A stretch of DNA of 45,134 nt from G020348385 sp964410125 (GCA_964410125.1 CAYPGQ010000028.1:1-45134), one strand, 5' to 3'; positions 23,985 to 33,335 are shown, numbered from the stretch's first letter. Notes: a model not told the origin generated them from the letters alone. Numbers and translations: made by a program.

Positions 23985-26381
23985 ATGCTTAAGAACTACC
24001 TGAAAATTGCTTTTGTCAACCTACGAAAACATAAGGCTTTTTCTTTTGTCAATATCTTTGGCTTGGCTATCGGCATGACGTGTTGCATCTTGATCGCCAC
24101 TTACGTTTTCCACGAGCTCAGCTACGATAAATTCCACGAAAAAGCCGACAGGATTTATCGACTGCGGTCTGAATTGAAAATTTCTGGAGAACACCTCGAT
24201 ATTCCGAAGTCCAGTCCTCCTATGGCCGACTATCTTGTCCAGAATTATCCGGAGGTCATCGATGCTTCCCGGTTTCGCAGTCTTGGAAGGGTGTCCGTCC
24301 GATATAGAGACAACTTAAATTATGAGGATCATATTTTCTTTGCCGATAATTCAGTGTTTGATATCTTCACATTTCCTCTTGTTAAAGGCGATCCTCAGGC
24401 AGCTTTGAATACGGCCCATTCTGTCGTTATTTCGGAGGACATGGCCAAAAAATACTTTGGAGCGGAAGACCCGATAGACAAAGTCCTGAACATCAACAAT
24501 CAATCTGATTTCACGGTAACAGGCGTCATGAAAAACGTTCCACACAATTCCCATTTTAATTTCAACATGTTCTGCTCTTTCAAGACATACGCCCAAAACA
24601 ATAAGCGGGATATGCAAAGCTGGTTGTCCATCAATAATTACACGTATATTCTGCTTGAAAAGGGGGCCGACTACAAGCAAATGGAACAAAAACTTCCCGA
24701 AATGATCGAAAAACGGGCGGGAGCCATGTTGAGATTAGCTAAAGCAGAGATGATCCTTTCCCTTCAACCTCTTACAACCATTCATCTTCGCTCCGACCTG
24801 ATGCAGGAGATTTCAGGGAACAGCAATATTGTTTATGTCTATATTTTTTCGGCCATCGCTCTTTTCATCCTGGTCATCGCCTGCATCAATTTCATGAATC
24901 TTTCGACAGCTCGTTCTGCGAACAGAGCAAAAGAGGTGGGATTACGCAAGGTCCTGGGCGCGGATAGAGGAAAAATCATCCGGCAGTTCTTGAGTGAATC
25001 GATTTTGAACAGCATCGTAGCTTGTATCCTGGCGCTTCTTCTTGTCGATCTCACCTTGCCGTTGTTCCGATCTATTTCGGGCTTTGATTTGCGTATCGAT
25101 TATGCCGAAAATTATTGGCTGATTCCTAGTCTGGTAGGATTAGCCCTGTTTGTCGGGTTGATCGCAGGCAGCTACCCTGCCTTTTTCTTATCGGCATTCC
25201 AGCCCACACGCGTGCTCAAAGGGGAATTAAAGTCTGGCAGAGCAGGAACTTTGTTTCGGAGTGCCCTTGTGATCGTTCAATTCACGATCTCCATTGCTCT
25301 CATTGTCGGAACGATAGTCGTTTTTAACCAGCTCAACTACATGAAAAACAAGAAATTGGGCTTCCAGAAGGAACAGGTCGTGATCATTCCGATCAGCGAC
25401 GACAGCACGCTGGACTCTCTCAGGCCAGTCAAACAAGAGCTGGAAAACCACACAGGGATCATCGGCGTGGCTGCCTCTTCCCATGTCCCAGGACAGATGA
25501 CCTATGTCAATCCTTTTATTCCAGAAGGATTTACCCTGGATCATATGCAGTACATGGGCGAACTCTACATCGACCATGAATTTATTCCCACGATGGGCAT
25601 CGAAATAGTGGCAGGCAGAAATTTTTCGGAAGAATTCACAACCGACACCTTAGAATCCGTCATCATCAACGAAACAGCCGTGAAAAAATTCGGCTGGGAA
25701 AAACCTGTCGGTAAAACCATTGGAGACGTGTCCGTGTCACAAAAAATAAAAAGATACACGGTCGTCGGAGTGGTGAAAGATTTTCACACCGAGTCCCTCC
25801 GAAAGAAAATCTCTCCTCTTTTTATCGGTTGCACTTCGCACATATTCAATTCCCTCTCTGTCCGTATCAAAACGGAAAATATCCCGGCGACGTTATCTTT
25901 TCTGGAAAGCAAAATGAGGCAAATCGATCCCTTTCGACCTTTTGATTATGCCTTTTTGGATGACTCGTTCGATTCTCAATACAGGTCAGAGGAAAGATTG
26001 AGCAGAGTTTTTTCTTATTTTGCGATTTTGGCTGTTTTTATCGCATGTTTGGGTTTATTCGGGTTGGCATCTTTTACAGCTGAACAGAGAACAAAAGAAA
26101 TCGGAATCCGTAAGATTCTAGGAGCATCGGTATCAGGGGTAGCCTTGCTCCTGTCCAAGGAATTCACGAAATGGGTGCTGATCGCCAATGCCATCGCGTG
26201 GCCCATTGCCTATTTTGCGTCGCGCCTCTGGCTCCAAGGATTTGCCTATCGAACCAACCTCACTCTCACTACTTTTATCGTTTCGATGGCCATTTCCTTT
26301 TTTATTGCCCTTCTTACAGTAAGTTATCAGGCGATGAGAACAGCCATCGCCAATCCCGTAGATTCCTTACGTTATGAATAA
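23985..26381 (+). CDS. FtsX/MacB-type ABC transporter permease (second copy)
   Basis: A 798-residue paralogue of the leftward permease with the same order: N-terminal helix (SFVNIFGLAIGMTCCILIA), MacB-type periplasmic domain, FtsX block at about 285-405 with GLRKVLGADRGKIIRQFL, second periplasmic domain, and C-terminal FtsX block with GIRKILGAS and the ending PVDSLRYE. AGGAG lies 5 bases before the ATG. The predicted leader is about 13 bases. Sharing one operator with the divergent copy suggests simultaneous induction, perhaps to build a hetero-oligomeric transporter that uses an ATPase encoded elsewhere. A small exported beta protein follows 93 bases downstream. Confidence 0.87.
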   Translation: MLKNYLKIAFVNLRKHKAFSFVNIFGLAIGMTCCILIATYVFHELSYDKFHEKADRIYRLRSELKISGEHLDIPKSSPPMADYLVQNYPEVIDASRFRSLGRVSVRYRDNLNYEDHIFFADNSVFDIFTFPLVKGDPQAALNTAHSVVISEDMAKKYFGAEDPIDKVLNINNQSDFTVTGVMKNVPHNSHFNFNMFCSFKTYAQNNKRDMQSWLSINNYTYILLEKGADYKQMEQKLPEMIEKRAGAMLRLAKAEMILSLQPLTTIHLRSDLMQEISGNSNIVYVYIFSAIALFILVIACINFMNLSTARSANRAKEVGLRKVLGADRGKIIRQFLSESILNSIVACILALLLVDLTLPLFRSISGFDLRIDYAENYWLIPSLVGLALFVGLIAGSYPAFFLSAFQPTRVLKGELKSGRAGTLFRSALVIVQFTISIALIVGTIVVFNQLNYMKNKKLGFQKEQVVIIPISDDSTLDSLRPVKQELENHTGIIGVAASSHVPGQMTYVNPFIPEGFTLDHMQYMGELYIDHEFIPTMGIEIVAGRNFSEEFTTDTLESVIINETAVKKFGWEKPVGKTIGDVSVSQKIKRYTVVGVVKDFHTESLRKKISPLFIGCTSHIFNSLSVRIKTENIPATLSFLESKMRQIDPFRPFDYAFLDDSFDSQYRSEERLSRVFSYFAILAVFIACLGLFGLASFTAEQRTKEIGIRKILGASVSGVALLLSKEFTKWVLIANAIAWPIAYFASRLWLQGFAYRTNLTLTTFIVSMAISFFIALLTVSYQAMRTAIANPVDSLRYE

Positions 26382-26474
26382 CGAAATTCCATAGACCTGT
26401 TTTCTCCTTTTAATCTTTAAGATTGACGGCTCGAATTTTTATGTGGTACGTTACAATACATAAAAGGAGATCGA

Positions 26475-26864
26475 ATGAAAAAGGAAAAAAATCCTGTTTT
26501 AATGTTTGTCGGAATAATTCTATTCTGTCTGTCCGTGACCTTCCCTGCTGGTGCGCAAGATACAGACTATGAAGCTCTACTCGGTGAATGGGACGTTCAG
26601 ACAGAGGACGGCCAGTATACGTTTGTGTTTATCTTTTCCATGGAGGAGGATACCCTTGCTGGAATGTTCGAAGGTCCCACTGGTGAAGTTGAAATGGAAG
26701 ATATTTCTTTTGAAGATAACGAGCTTATGTTCGCTGTGACTATAGATGCCGGCGGTCAGGTTATGGTCATCGATTTTTCCGCAACGATCGAAGAAGATTC
26801 CCTGGAAGGTTTTCTCTCGATGGAATTTGGCGAAGCAAACATCACCGGAAAAAAAAGGGATTAA
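26475..26864 (+). CDS. Small exported beta-rich protein (copy A)
   Basis: A 129-residue protein with a signal peptide (residues 1-27, ending AGAQ) and one small antiparallel-beta domain: LLGEWDVQTEDGQYTFVF, a central acidic region, and VIDFSATIEEDSLEGFLSM ending ITGKKRD. The pattern of GxW, a middle EL/F strand and a late LxGxxS strand resembles the C-terminal domain of the exported methyltransferase at 19547. AAAGGAG precedes the ATG. Upstream, TTGACG at 26423 and GTACGTTAC at 26446 recur with identical spacing before copy B. It is convergent with the hydrolase gene, 10 bases apart. Function unknown; lipocalin-like binding is a guess. Confidence 0.7.
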   Translation: MKKEKNPVLMFVGIILFCLSVTFPAGAQDTDYEALLGEWDVQTEDGQYTFVFIFSMEEDTLAGMFEGPTGEVEMEDISFEDNELMFAVTIDAGGQVMVIDFSATIEEDSLEGFLSMEFGEANITGKKRD

Positions 26865-26874
26865 AAAGTTTCAG

Positions 26875-28761
26875 CTATCGTAAGATTCTGAGTTTTAGAT
26901 GTGAAGTGTGTTTAGCTGAACGATAAACTTTGTGAGTGGCTTTCTGAAAATCAGATTCAACCGCATGATAGATGTCTACAAACTTTTGCGGATTGCGGTC
27001 AATCAGGGGAAACCAAGTACTCTGCACATGGACCATGATCCGGTGCCCTTTGCGAAAGCAGTGGTATTTGTCCCTAAGATCATAGGTAATTCGAGCGATT
27101 TCCTCTGGAAGAAAAGCTTCGGGCTTTTCAAAACTATTGCGGTATTTTCCCCGAAAAACATCTGCTCCCACCAACATCTGGAAATTTCCTGATTTCTCAC
27201 CCTGCATCCCTTGTATGATCTCGGGCGAACCTTCAGGAAAGACATCGATAAGCTTTACGATCCAGTCCGCATCCGTACCGGTTGTGGAAACAAATAGATC
27301 GGCAATTATAGGGCCTGCAATCGTAACATTTTCGGTAAGGACATCTGTTTGATAAACCAGCACATCGGACCGACCGGCGGCAAAACGCTGGTCCTCGATC
27401 ATCCATGTATGACCTTGGTGAGTGCCGATTTTAGCCGAATAGGGCACAGGATTATCCGGATCACTAATAAACGCATCATGAGCTTGTTCGGAGTTTTCCT
27501 GAGGTTTTGCAAAAGATAGTTCCCCATTTGCCTGAAGATAAAGATTTTTCTCGTCGGTCTTTTGGGGCGGCCAATGATCGTAGGATTTCCACTGGTTGGT
27601 CCCAGTTTCAAACACCAGGGCTTCGGGAAGTTCAAGTCTGCCCTTTTCTTTTAAATAGTAAAGGAAAAAGGGGAATTCAACCTGACTCTGATAATACACA
27701 CTCGTATCTGATAGAAAGCGAATATTCCCCAGAGAACCTCCTTTTCCCCGTGCCCATCCCCCATGTCGCCAGGGCCCAACCACGAGAATACTTAGATTTT
27801 CTGGGTTCTTTTTTTCGATCGCATAATAGATGCTCATCGGGCCATAAAAATCTTCGGCATCAAACCATCCTGCGACATTAAGAATCGCATGTTGAATATT
27901 GTTAAGGTGCGGAAGGACCTCCTGCTGCTTCCAGTAATCATCGTAATCGCTGTGTCCCATGTATTCATTCCAGGTGGGGACGCGCTTATGAAAATACTTT
28001 TTATCCACATTGGAGACAGGTCCCAGTTCTAGAAAAAATTTATAGCCATCATCGGTGCCGTAATCAAACCTGGCTCCGCGCTTGGCAGATGGGCCCGATC
28101 GTACAGCAGCATTTCCGGATAACCATCCGAACGTATACATCAGGCGAAAGGCTCCATTATGATGAAAATCATCACCGATCCACATATCTGATGGGGATGC
28201 TTGCGGCGAGGAGGCTTTTAAGGCTGGATGGGCGTCGATCATTCCCATAACTGTCTGAAATCCAGGATAGGAAATTCCCCATTGGCCGACCCGGCTGTTG
28301 TGATTGGGAACATTTTTCAAGATCCATTCGATGGTATCATATGTATCACTGCTTTCGTCTGTATCCTTGGGTCCATCTTTTACGGCCTTGTGGGGCCGCA
28401 TCACGACAAACTCTCCCTCTGATTTGAATTTTCCCCTCACGTCTTGATACACAAAAATAAATTCTTCGGGAGCGTACAATTGGTTTGGACCCATGGTACG
28501 CCGATTAATTTCCGGACCGTAATCGCCGATGGAATAGGGCGTTCGGAAAAACAAAATCGGATATTTCTGATTTTTATCCTTGGGAACGTAAACTTGGGTG
28601 TACAGTTTAATCCCGTCCCTCATCGGAACCATATATTCGCTTTTTGTGTAATAGTACTTTAATTCATAATCTTTTCCATTACTGGCTGAAATGGATAAAA
28701 TAAGAACTAAAGCTAGAATCCATAAATGATTTCTATGACTGTGTATCTTCTTTATTTTCAT
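26875..28761 (-). CDS. Exported CocE/NonD-family (X-Pro dipeptidyl-peptidase-like) hydrolase
   Basis: A 628-residue protein with a signal peptide at about 11-29. An alpha/beta-hydrolase domain of the S15/CocE family follows: MVPMRDGIKLYTQVYVP, the oxyanion region FFRTPYS with YQDVRG, and the nucleophile Ser164 in GQWGISYPGFQ. A helical cap and then the C-terminal jelly-roll domain of the X-Pro dipeptidyl-peptidase family end the protein. Family members hydrolyse esters or amides (cocaine, glutaryl-7-ACA) or dipeptides ending in proline; the substrate cannot be assigned. AAGGAG lies 8 bases before the ATG, and a small hairpin lies in the leader. It sits between two paralogous small exported proteins on the opposite strand. 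Confidence 0.83.
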   Translation of the reverse strand: MKIKKIHSHRNHLWILALVLILSISASNGKDYELKYYYTKSEYMVPMRDGIKLYTQVYVPKDKNQKYPILFFRTPYSIGDYGPEINRRTMGPNQLYAPEEFIFVYQDVRGKFKSEGEFVVMRPHKAVKDGPKDTDESSDTYDTIEWILKNVPNHNSRVGQWGISYPGFQTVMGMIDAHPALKASSPQASPSDMWIGDDFHHNGAFRLMYTFGWLSGNAAVRSGPSAKRGARFDYGTDDGYKFFLELGPVSNVDKKYFHKRVPTWNEYMGHSDYDDYWKQQEVLPHLNNIQHAILNVAGWFDAEDFYGPMSIYYAIEKKNPENLSILVVGPWRHGGWARGKGGSLGNIRFLSDTSVYYQSQVEFPFFLYYLKEKGRLELPEALVFETGTNQWKSYDHWPPQKTDEKNLYLQANGELSFAKPQENSEQAHDAFISDPDNPVPYSAKIGTHQGHTWMIEDQRFAAGRSDVLVYQTDVLTENVTIAGPIIADLFVSTTGTDADWIVKLIDVFPEGSPEIIQGMQGEKSGNFQMLVGADVFRGKYRNSFEKPEAFLPEEIARITYDLRDKYHCFRKGHRIMVHVQSTWFPLIDRNPQKFVDIYHAVESDFQKATHKVYRSAKHTSHLKLRILR

Positions 28762-28778
28762 CAGTTTTCTCCTTATGT

Positions 28779-28797
28779 AGCCTGAATTATCCAGGCT
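28779..28797 (-). other. Leader hairpin before the hydrolase gene
   Basis: AGCCTG and CAGGCT form a perfect 6-base inverted repeat around a 7-base loop, 18 bases before the ATG at 28761 and directly upstream of the ribosome binding site. No T-run follows, so it is not a terminator. Confidence 0.35.
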
Positions 28798-28910
28798 TCT
28801 AAGTTGTTTTGTATATTACCATAACTGTAAATCAAAATCGATTGGAGGTCTCCAAAAATTGACTGATCGTATTTTGATATAGTACGGTACTAAACACACA
28901 AGGAGATTAC

Positions 28911-29300
28911 ATGAAAAAATTAAAAAATCCGGCTATTGCAATTGTAGGGATAGTTTTGTTCTGTCTCTCGGCTAATTTTCTGGTAGAAGCTCAGGAAAAG
29001 GGATATGAAGCCCTGATTGGAGAATGGGATGTTCAGACGAACAACGGCCAGTATACCTTTGTGTTTGTCTTCTCTATGGAGGGAGAGACTCTAAAGGGGC
29101 TATTTAAGGGTACCACCGGGGATTATGAGATGGAAGACCTCTCTTTTAAAGGCAGTGAACTCAAATTCACCGTGACTATCGATGCTGGCGGTCAGACTAT
29201 GAGTTTTGATTACAGCGCCACTATTGAAGAAGATTCCCTGGAAGGTTTTCTCTCGATGGAGTACGGCGAGGCAAACATCACCGGAAAAAAACGGAAATAG
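28911..29300 (+). CDS. Small exported beta-rich protein (copy B)
   Basis: A 129-residue paralogue of the protein at 26475, collinear from signal peptide to the ITGKKRK end. Differences cluster in the central strand region (KGLFKGTTGDYEMEDLSFKG here). CAAGGAG precedes the ATG. TTGACT at 28859 and GTACGGTAC at 28882 lie at the same 23-base start-to-start spacing as in front of copy A, suggesting that promoter and gene were duplicated together. The domain is probably secreted or periplasmic; no catalytic residues or cysteines are visible. Confidence 0.7.
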   Translation: MKKLKNPAIAIVGIVLFCLSANFLVEAQEKGYEALIGEWDVQTNNGQYTFVFVFSMEGETLKGLFKGTTGDYEMEDLSFKGSELKFTVTIDAGGQTMSFDYSATIEEDSLEGFLSMEYGEANITGKKRK

Positions 29301-29325
29301 TTTGTTTATAAACCTGGATTATTTC

Positions 29326-29616
29326 TTAATACCGACGGAAACCGCGATCTCCGCCTCTGCCTCCGCCTCCGAAACTGCGTTCTTTTGGCGGACGGGCTTC
29401 GTCGACTCTTAGAGTGCGGCCTTTGTGATTGGAGCCATTTAAAGCTTCTTTCGCTTTTTCGGCTTCAGTCGGGCTTGACATTTCAACAAAGCCGAATCCT
29501 TTGCCTTCGATCACTTTGACTTCTTTTACTTCTCCATGACTGGAAAACATTTCTCTTAAATCTTCTTCAGACACAGAATAACTGAAATTTCCCACATAAA
29601 GTTTGCTTCCTTGCAT
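29326..29616 (-). CDS. RNA-binding protein with one RRM domain and RGG-type tail
   Basis: A 96-residue protein. RNP2 is LYVGNF (6-11) and RNP1 is KGFGFVEM (39-46), the defining RNA-recognition-motif blocks. The tail (about 80-96) is glycine/arginine rich (GGGGRGGDRGFRRY), as in cyanobacterial-type small RRM proteins tied to cold adaptation. AAAGGAG sits before the ATG. It lies 100 bases downstream of a DEAD-box helicase gene on the same strand; the two probably cooperate in unfolding or protecting mRNA at low temperature, by analogy with other bacteria. Confidence 0.9.
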   Translation of the reverse strand: MQGSKLYVGNFSYSVSEEDLREMFSSHGEVKEVKVIEGKGFGFVEMSSPTEAEKAKEALNGSNHKGRTLRVDEARPPKERSFGGGGRGGDRGFRRY

Positions 29617-29716
29617 TTTTTTCTCCTTTTTGTTCTTTTTTTTATCAGTCTGAATTATTCATAGACATGATTTTTTTTACCGGTGTTATTGACTTTTCCT
29701 AAAACGAATAGACTTT

Positions 29717-30982
29717 TTAAACCGCATACTGTCTTGCTCTATCTGGATTCTTTTTCCTGTGGAAATTCTTAGAACGTGAATTTGTGCGGCTTTTTTTTGA
29801 TCTGTCGTTTCGAAACCTCGTTCTGGAGCTCGATCCTATACTTATGTCTGTGGCATAAAGATCATCCTCTGCTCTCTGTACAGGGATTTTCATGCCAATA
29901 AAGGATTCGATGGCCTCCAGGTGGTCGGCTGTGCCTTCGCTGGCGAATGATATGGCTTTTCCTGAATTGCCGGCGCGGGCTGTTCGCCCGATCCGATGGA
30001 CATAATTTTCACAATCCTGAGGAATATCATAGTTGATAACCATCTCCAAGTCGTCGATATGGAGTCCTCGGGCGGCTACGTCGGTAGCGACCAGAAAAGC
30101 GAACTTGCCGGCCATAAAATCTTTAATGATATTCAGCCTTCGGTTTTGGGGAAGCTCTCCGGTCAAGTGTTGGCTGTGGAAACCGTTTTGTTGTAGATTT
30201 CTAGACAGACGAAAAGCGGAATGCCGCATATTTGTGAAAATAAGAGCATTATGGGGAGCCTGAGTCTTGAGAATGCCCAGCATGAGGTTCATCTTGATGT
30301 GGCTTTTCACATGGTAGAGTTCCTGTGAAATCGTATCGACTGTCAGCTTTTCTGGGGTGACTTCGATAAAGACCGGACGGGTCATGTGTTCGATGGCGAT
30401 TTTTCGGGAAACGCGGTTCAGTGTCGCGCTGAAGAGCATGTTCTGGCGGGCATGGCGGGGAGGCATTTTCCGGATAATCTTTGTGATGTCCGGAAGAAAA
30501 CCCATGTCGAACAACCGATCGGCTTCATCGATGACCAGGAATCCGAAGTTTTTCATTTTCAAATGACCTTTTTGGCCGAGATCCAGCAATCTTCCTGGTG
30601 TGCCGATAGCGATATCTAAGCCCTTTTTCAAGGAAGCCAACTGGCTGGCATAACCCACACCGCCGAAAAAACTGCCTATGGATAATCCAACATGGCGGTT
30701 TAACAGCTGGGCTTCTTTTTTGATCTGAACAGCCAGTTCCCTGGTTGGGACGATGATCAGCGCTTTGTTCATTTTGGATGTGCGGTTTTTAACAATGTGT
30801 TCAAACAGCGTAATCAGAAACGCGGCAGTCTTGCCGGTTCCTGTTTGGGATTGAACGGCCACATCCAAGCCCTTGAGAGTGACTTCCAGGGTTTGTTCTT
30901 GGACATCCGTCATTTCTTTATAGCCTCGATCTGCAATTCCATGCAGAAGACGGGATTCGAGGTTGAGTTCATTGAAATTCAT
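29717..30982 (-). CDS. DEAD-box ATP-dependent RNA helicase (RhlE-like)
   Basis: A 421-residue helicase with all core motifs: a Q-motif region, motif I SQTGTGKT (45-52, Ser replacing the usual Ala), PTRELA, TPGRLLD, DEAD (152-155), SAT (185-187), then the second RecA domain with TDVAARGLHI and HRIGRTARAG. A basic, Ser/Arg/Lys-rich tail of about 45 residues follows and probably contacts RNA. It uses ATP to remodel RNA duplexes. The downstream RRM gene is a natural partner. I call it RhlE-like from the compact core and basic tail; other DEAD-box subfamilies are possible. Confidence 0.9.
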   Translation of the reverse strand: MNFNELNLESRLLHGIADRGYKEMTDVQEQTLEVTLKGLDVAVQSQTGTGKTAAFLITLFEHIVKNRTSKMNKALIIVPTRELAVQIKKEAQLLNRHVGLSIGSFFGGVGYASQLASLKKGLDIAIGTPGRLLDLGQKGHLKMKNFGFLVIDEADRLFDMGFLPDITKIIRKMPPRHARQNMLFSATLNRVSRKIAIEHMTRPVFIEVTPEKLTVDTISQELYHVKSHIKMNLMLGILKTQAPHNALIFTNMRHSAFRLSRNLQQNGFHSQHLTGELPQNRRLNIIKDFMAGKFAFLVATDVAARGLHIDDLEMVINYDIPQDCENYVHRIGRTARAGNSGKAISFASEGTADHLEAIESFIGMKIPVQRAEDDLYATDISIGSSSRTRFRNDRSKKSRTNSRSKNFHRKKNPDRARQYAV

Positions 30983-31134
30983 TTATTTACCTTGCAATTT
31001 GATTAAAACATGAGGTGGGGAATGTCAGACGAAATTATCTAGACTATTTTCCTTCCATATGTTCGAAAACGCAGTATACCCGAAAAATAAACGAATTGCA
31101 AGTGAAAAAAAATGACTTCAACCCCACCCATAAT

Positions 31135-31163
31135 TTGACACCTATATTGTTCCTTGATATCCT
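31135..31163 (+). promoter_or_regulatory. Putative extended -10 sigma-70 promoter for the acyltransferase gene
   Basis: TTGACA (31135-31140), a 17-base spacer and TATCCT (31158-31163) preceded by TGA. Transcription would start near 31170, which rules out translation from the in-frame GTG at 31015 and supports the ATG at 31186. Confidence 0.6.
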
Positions 31164-31179
31164 CGTTCCGATATCAAGG
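31152..31179. repeat. Perfect 10-base inverted repeat over the promoter
   Basis: CCTTGATATC (31152-31161) and GATATCAAGG (31170-31179) are exact reverse complements around an 8-base centre. The repeat covers the -10 element, the predicted start site and part of the ribosome binding site. It could be a repressor operator. No T-run follows, so it is not a terminator. Confidence 0.65.
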
Positions 31180-31185
31180 GGAAAA

Positions 31186-32568
31186 ATGCTTTACACATTC
31201 CTCCAGAACATCATAAAGATCGCTTTGGCCATTTTTTTCCAAAAGGTCGAAATTCGTCATGGGGAAAATGTGCCAGAGCGAGGACCTGTATTATTTGCGG
31301 TTAATCATCCTGATTCTCAAATGGATGCGTTTGTTTTGAGTTTTGCGATAAAACGAAAGGTTCGTTACATTGCCCATGCAGGATTATTTGCCAATAAACT
31401 GAAAGCAAGGTTGCTGCGGAGTTGCGGCGTGATCCCTGTATATCGCCAGCGCGGCAAATCAGATAAGATCGACCGGAATGTTGTGGCCTTCCAGGAGTGT
31501 TATGAGGTTTTGGAAAGGGGAGATGTTATCGGGATCTTTCCTGAGGGCAAAAGCGAAATGGCGCGCCGTGTCAAAAAGATTAAAACTGGGGCTGCCAGGA
31601 TTGTCTTGGAATCAGAACGAAGAAATCATTATGAACTTGGCATCAAGCTCATTCCGATCGGGCTCAATTTTTTCTCTCGCAGCCGATTCCGCAGCAAGGT
31701 TCTGGTGAATATGGGAAGACCGATCGATCTGCAGCCGTATTTTTCTTTGAATGAGAAAAATAATTTCGAAGCCGTCAATCGACTGACAGCCCAGATCCAA
31801 AGCCGTTTGGAAAACCTTACGGTTAATGTTCAACATACAGAATTGGATCGCTTTGTGAAAGACATCGAGAGCATCTATCGGGATGAATTGCTTACCCAAA
31901 CCCTGGCCGATCATAAATCGTCTAGAAAGATCGTCGCAGAGTTTGTCATCACGCAAAAGATTGCCGATTGTGTGGCGCATTTTCAGGAACATGATCCCCA
32001 AAGAGTGCGAGATATGGAAGAGAAAATCTCAGATTACAAACGCAAATTGAAGCGCCTCCATTTGAAGGACATCATGGTGAGGGAAAAGACAAGCATTAAA
32101 AAGCTGTTTAAAGCGGAGTTGACAGGAATTGCCAAGGCGGTGGCCGGATTTCCCCTGGCAGTTTATGGTGTTCTCAACAATTTTATTCCTTATAGGATAA
32201 CTGAATTCATAGCGAGAAGGTTTATCGATGATAGGACCAAAATCCTTATGGCCCTTTTGGTAGGAGGAGGAATCACCTTTATTTTGTTCTACTGCGCCCA
32301 AGTTTTTCTGGTTTTGTATTTGGAAGGGGATTTGTGGGCCATCCTTTATTTTTGCAGCTTGCCGTTATCCGGTTTTTTTGCATTGGGTTATATCAAAGAG
32401 ATCCGGCAAATACAGGAGCGCATTAGCTTTTCTTTTTTTCTTTTTACAAATCGGCACCTGATAGGTAAAATGCGTCGTACGAGGAATATGCTGATATCTG
32501 AAATGAATTCCAGTAAAGATGAATATCTCGAAAAGATGAATAAAGTAACTTCCGGAAATAAACAGTAA
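31186..32568 (+). CDS. PlsC-type acyltransferase with C-terminal membrane segments
   Basis: A 460-residue protein from the ATG at 31186, which has AAGGGG four bases upstream and lies just past the promoter; the frame stays open to a GTG at 31015. Residues 20-250 are a glycerolipid acyltransferase domain: VNHPDSQMDAF (His41, Asp47) is the catalytic H-x5-D variant seen in the NHPN-type subfamily, and FPEGKSE is the substrate-binding block. A helical, charged linker follows, then two hydrophobic helices at about 355-410. It probably acylates a lysophospholipid or another glycolipid at the inner membrane. A polysaccharide deacetylase starts 25 bases downstream in the same direction. Confidence 0.82.
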   Translation: MLYTFLQNIIKIALAIFFQKVEIRHGENVPERGPVLFAVNHPDSQMDAFVLSFAIKRKVRYIAHAGLFANKLKARLLRSCGVIPVYRQRGKSDKIDRNVVAFQECYEVLERGDVIGIFPEGKSEMARRVKKIKTGAARIVLESERRNHYELGIKLIPIGLNFFSRSRFRSKVLVNMGRPIDLQPYFSLNEKNNFEAVNRLTAQIQSRLENLTVNVQHTELDRFVKDIESIYRDELLTQTLADHKSSRKIVAEFVITQKIADCVAHFQEHDPQRVRDMEEKISDYKRKLKRLHLKDIMVREKTSIKKLFKAELTGIAKAVAGFPLAVYGVLNNFIPYRITEFIARRFIDDRTKILMALLVGGGITFILFYCAQVFLVLYLEGDLWAILYFCSLPLSGFFALGYIKEIRQIQERISFSFFLFTNRHLIGKMRRTRNMLISEMNSSKDEYLEKMNKVTSGNKQ

Positions 32569-32593
32569 CAGAGAGGCATTGCAGATCATAGCT

Positions 32594-33331
32594 ATGGGAC
32601 CGAACAAGACAAAAAAAACAAAAGTCGGAAAGGTGTTGGACAATGTCAGGCCGCAGCTGTTATTGAGCGACTTGAGCCATGCGGTTTCTCTAGAGCGTTT
32701 AGGGCCGAAGTTATTCGAACGTATCCACTGGCGTGCATTAACGGATGAACCTAAAATCGCCATAACCTTCGATGACGGTCCGCATGCCATATCGACGCCT
32801 CGGATTCTGGATCTTTTGCAACGGTTTAATATTCCAGCAACTTTTTTCCTGGTAGGCAAACACCTCGAAAAACATCTCGAGATAGCCCGTGAAATGGTCA
32901 GTGCCGGCCACGAAATCGGCAATCACACCTTTTCCCATTCTCTATTGTATGCGTCAACAAAAAACAGAATTCGAGATGAAATACGCCGTACCGATGCTCT
33001 TCTTAGAAATATTGATGGGGCCGAGCCCAAGTTTTTCAGACCGCCAGCAGGATTTTTCACGAAGCGAGTGTTGGATATCGTGGAGCAAATGGGGTACAAA
33101 ACCGTTGTGGGCGATGTTTATCCCCGGGACCCGCACCTTCCTGGAAAGAAAAAAATAGTCGATAGGGTTCTCCAACGTACTGTTGCAGGCTCCATAATCA
33201 TATTACACGACGGAGGGAATGCCAGACATGTGGACAGATCCCAGACTCTTGAGGCACTATCCGAAATCATCCCACACTTGAAGAATAAGGGATTTGAATT
33301 CTTAACTCTTTCAGATTTATTATCAAACTAA
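32594..33331 (+). CDS. Polysaccharide deacetylase (NodB/CE4 family)
   Basis: A 245-residue NodB-homology protein. Metal and catalytic motifs are complete: TFDDGPH (58-64), HTFSH (111-115), RPPAGF (149-154) and LHDGG (204-208). CE4 enzymes remove N- or O-acetyl groups from chitin-like polymers, peptidoglycan or glycolipids. No signal peptide is visible, unlike most peptidoglycan deacetylases, so a cytosolic or membrane-surface substrate such as a lipid-linked sugar is possible. An in-frame TTG at 32579 with AGAGAGG very close upstream is an alternative start. It follows the acyltransferase gene closely and is probably in its operon. Confidence 0.85.
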   Translation: MGPNKTKKTKVGKVLDNVRPQLLLSDLSHAVSLERLGPKLFERIHWRALTDEPKIAITFDDGPHAISTPRILDLLQRFNIPATFFLVGKHLEKHLEIAREMVSAGHEIGNHTFSHSLLYASTKNRIRDEIRRTDALLRNIDGAEPKFFRPPAGFFTKRVLDIVEQMGYKTVVGDVYPRDPHLPGKKKIVDRVLQRTVAGSIIILHDGGNARHVDRSQTLEALSEIIPHLKNKGFEFLTLSDLLSN

Positions 33332-33335
33332 ACAC

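Noticed and set aside
31152..31179. The 10-base inverted repeat as a terminator
   Set aside because: No T-run follows and it lies over a -10 element rather than after a gene.
31015..31185. GTG-started 57-residue extension of the acyltransferase
   Set aside because: A good promoter and palindrome lie within it, and the extension has no family similarity.
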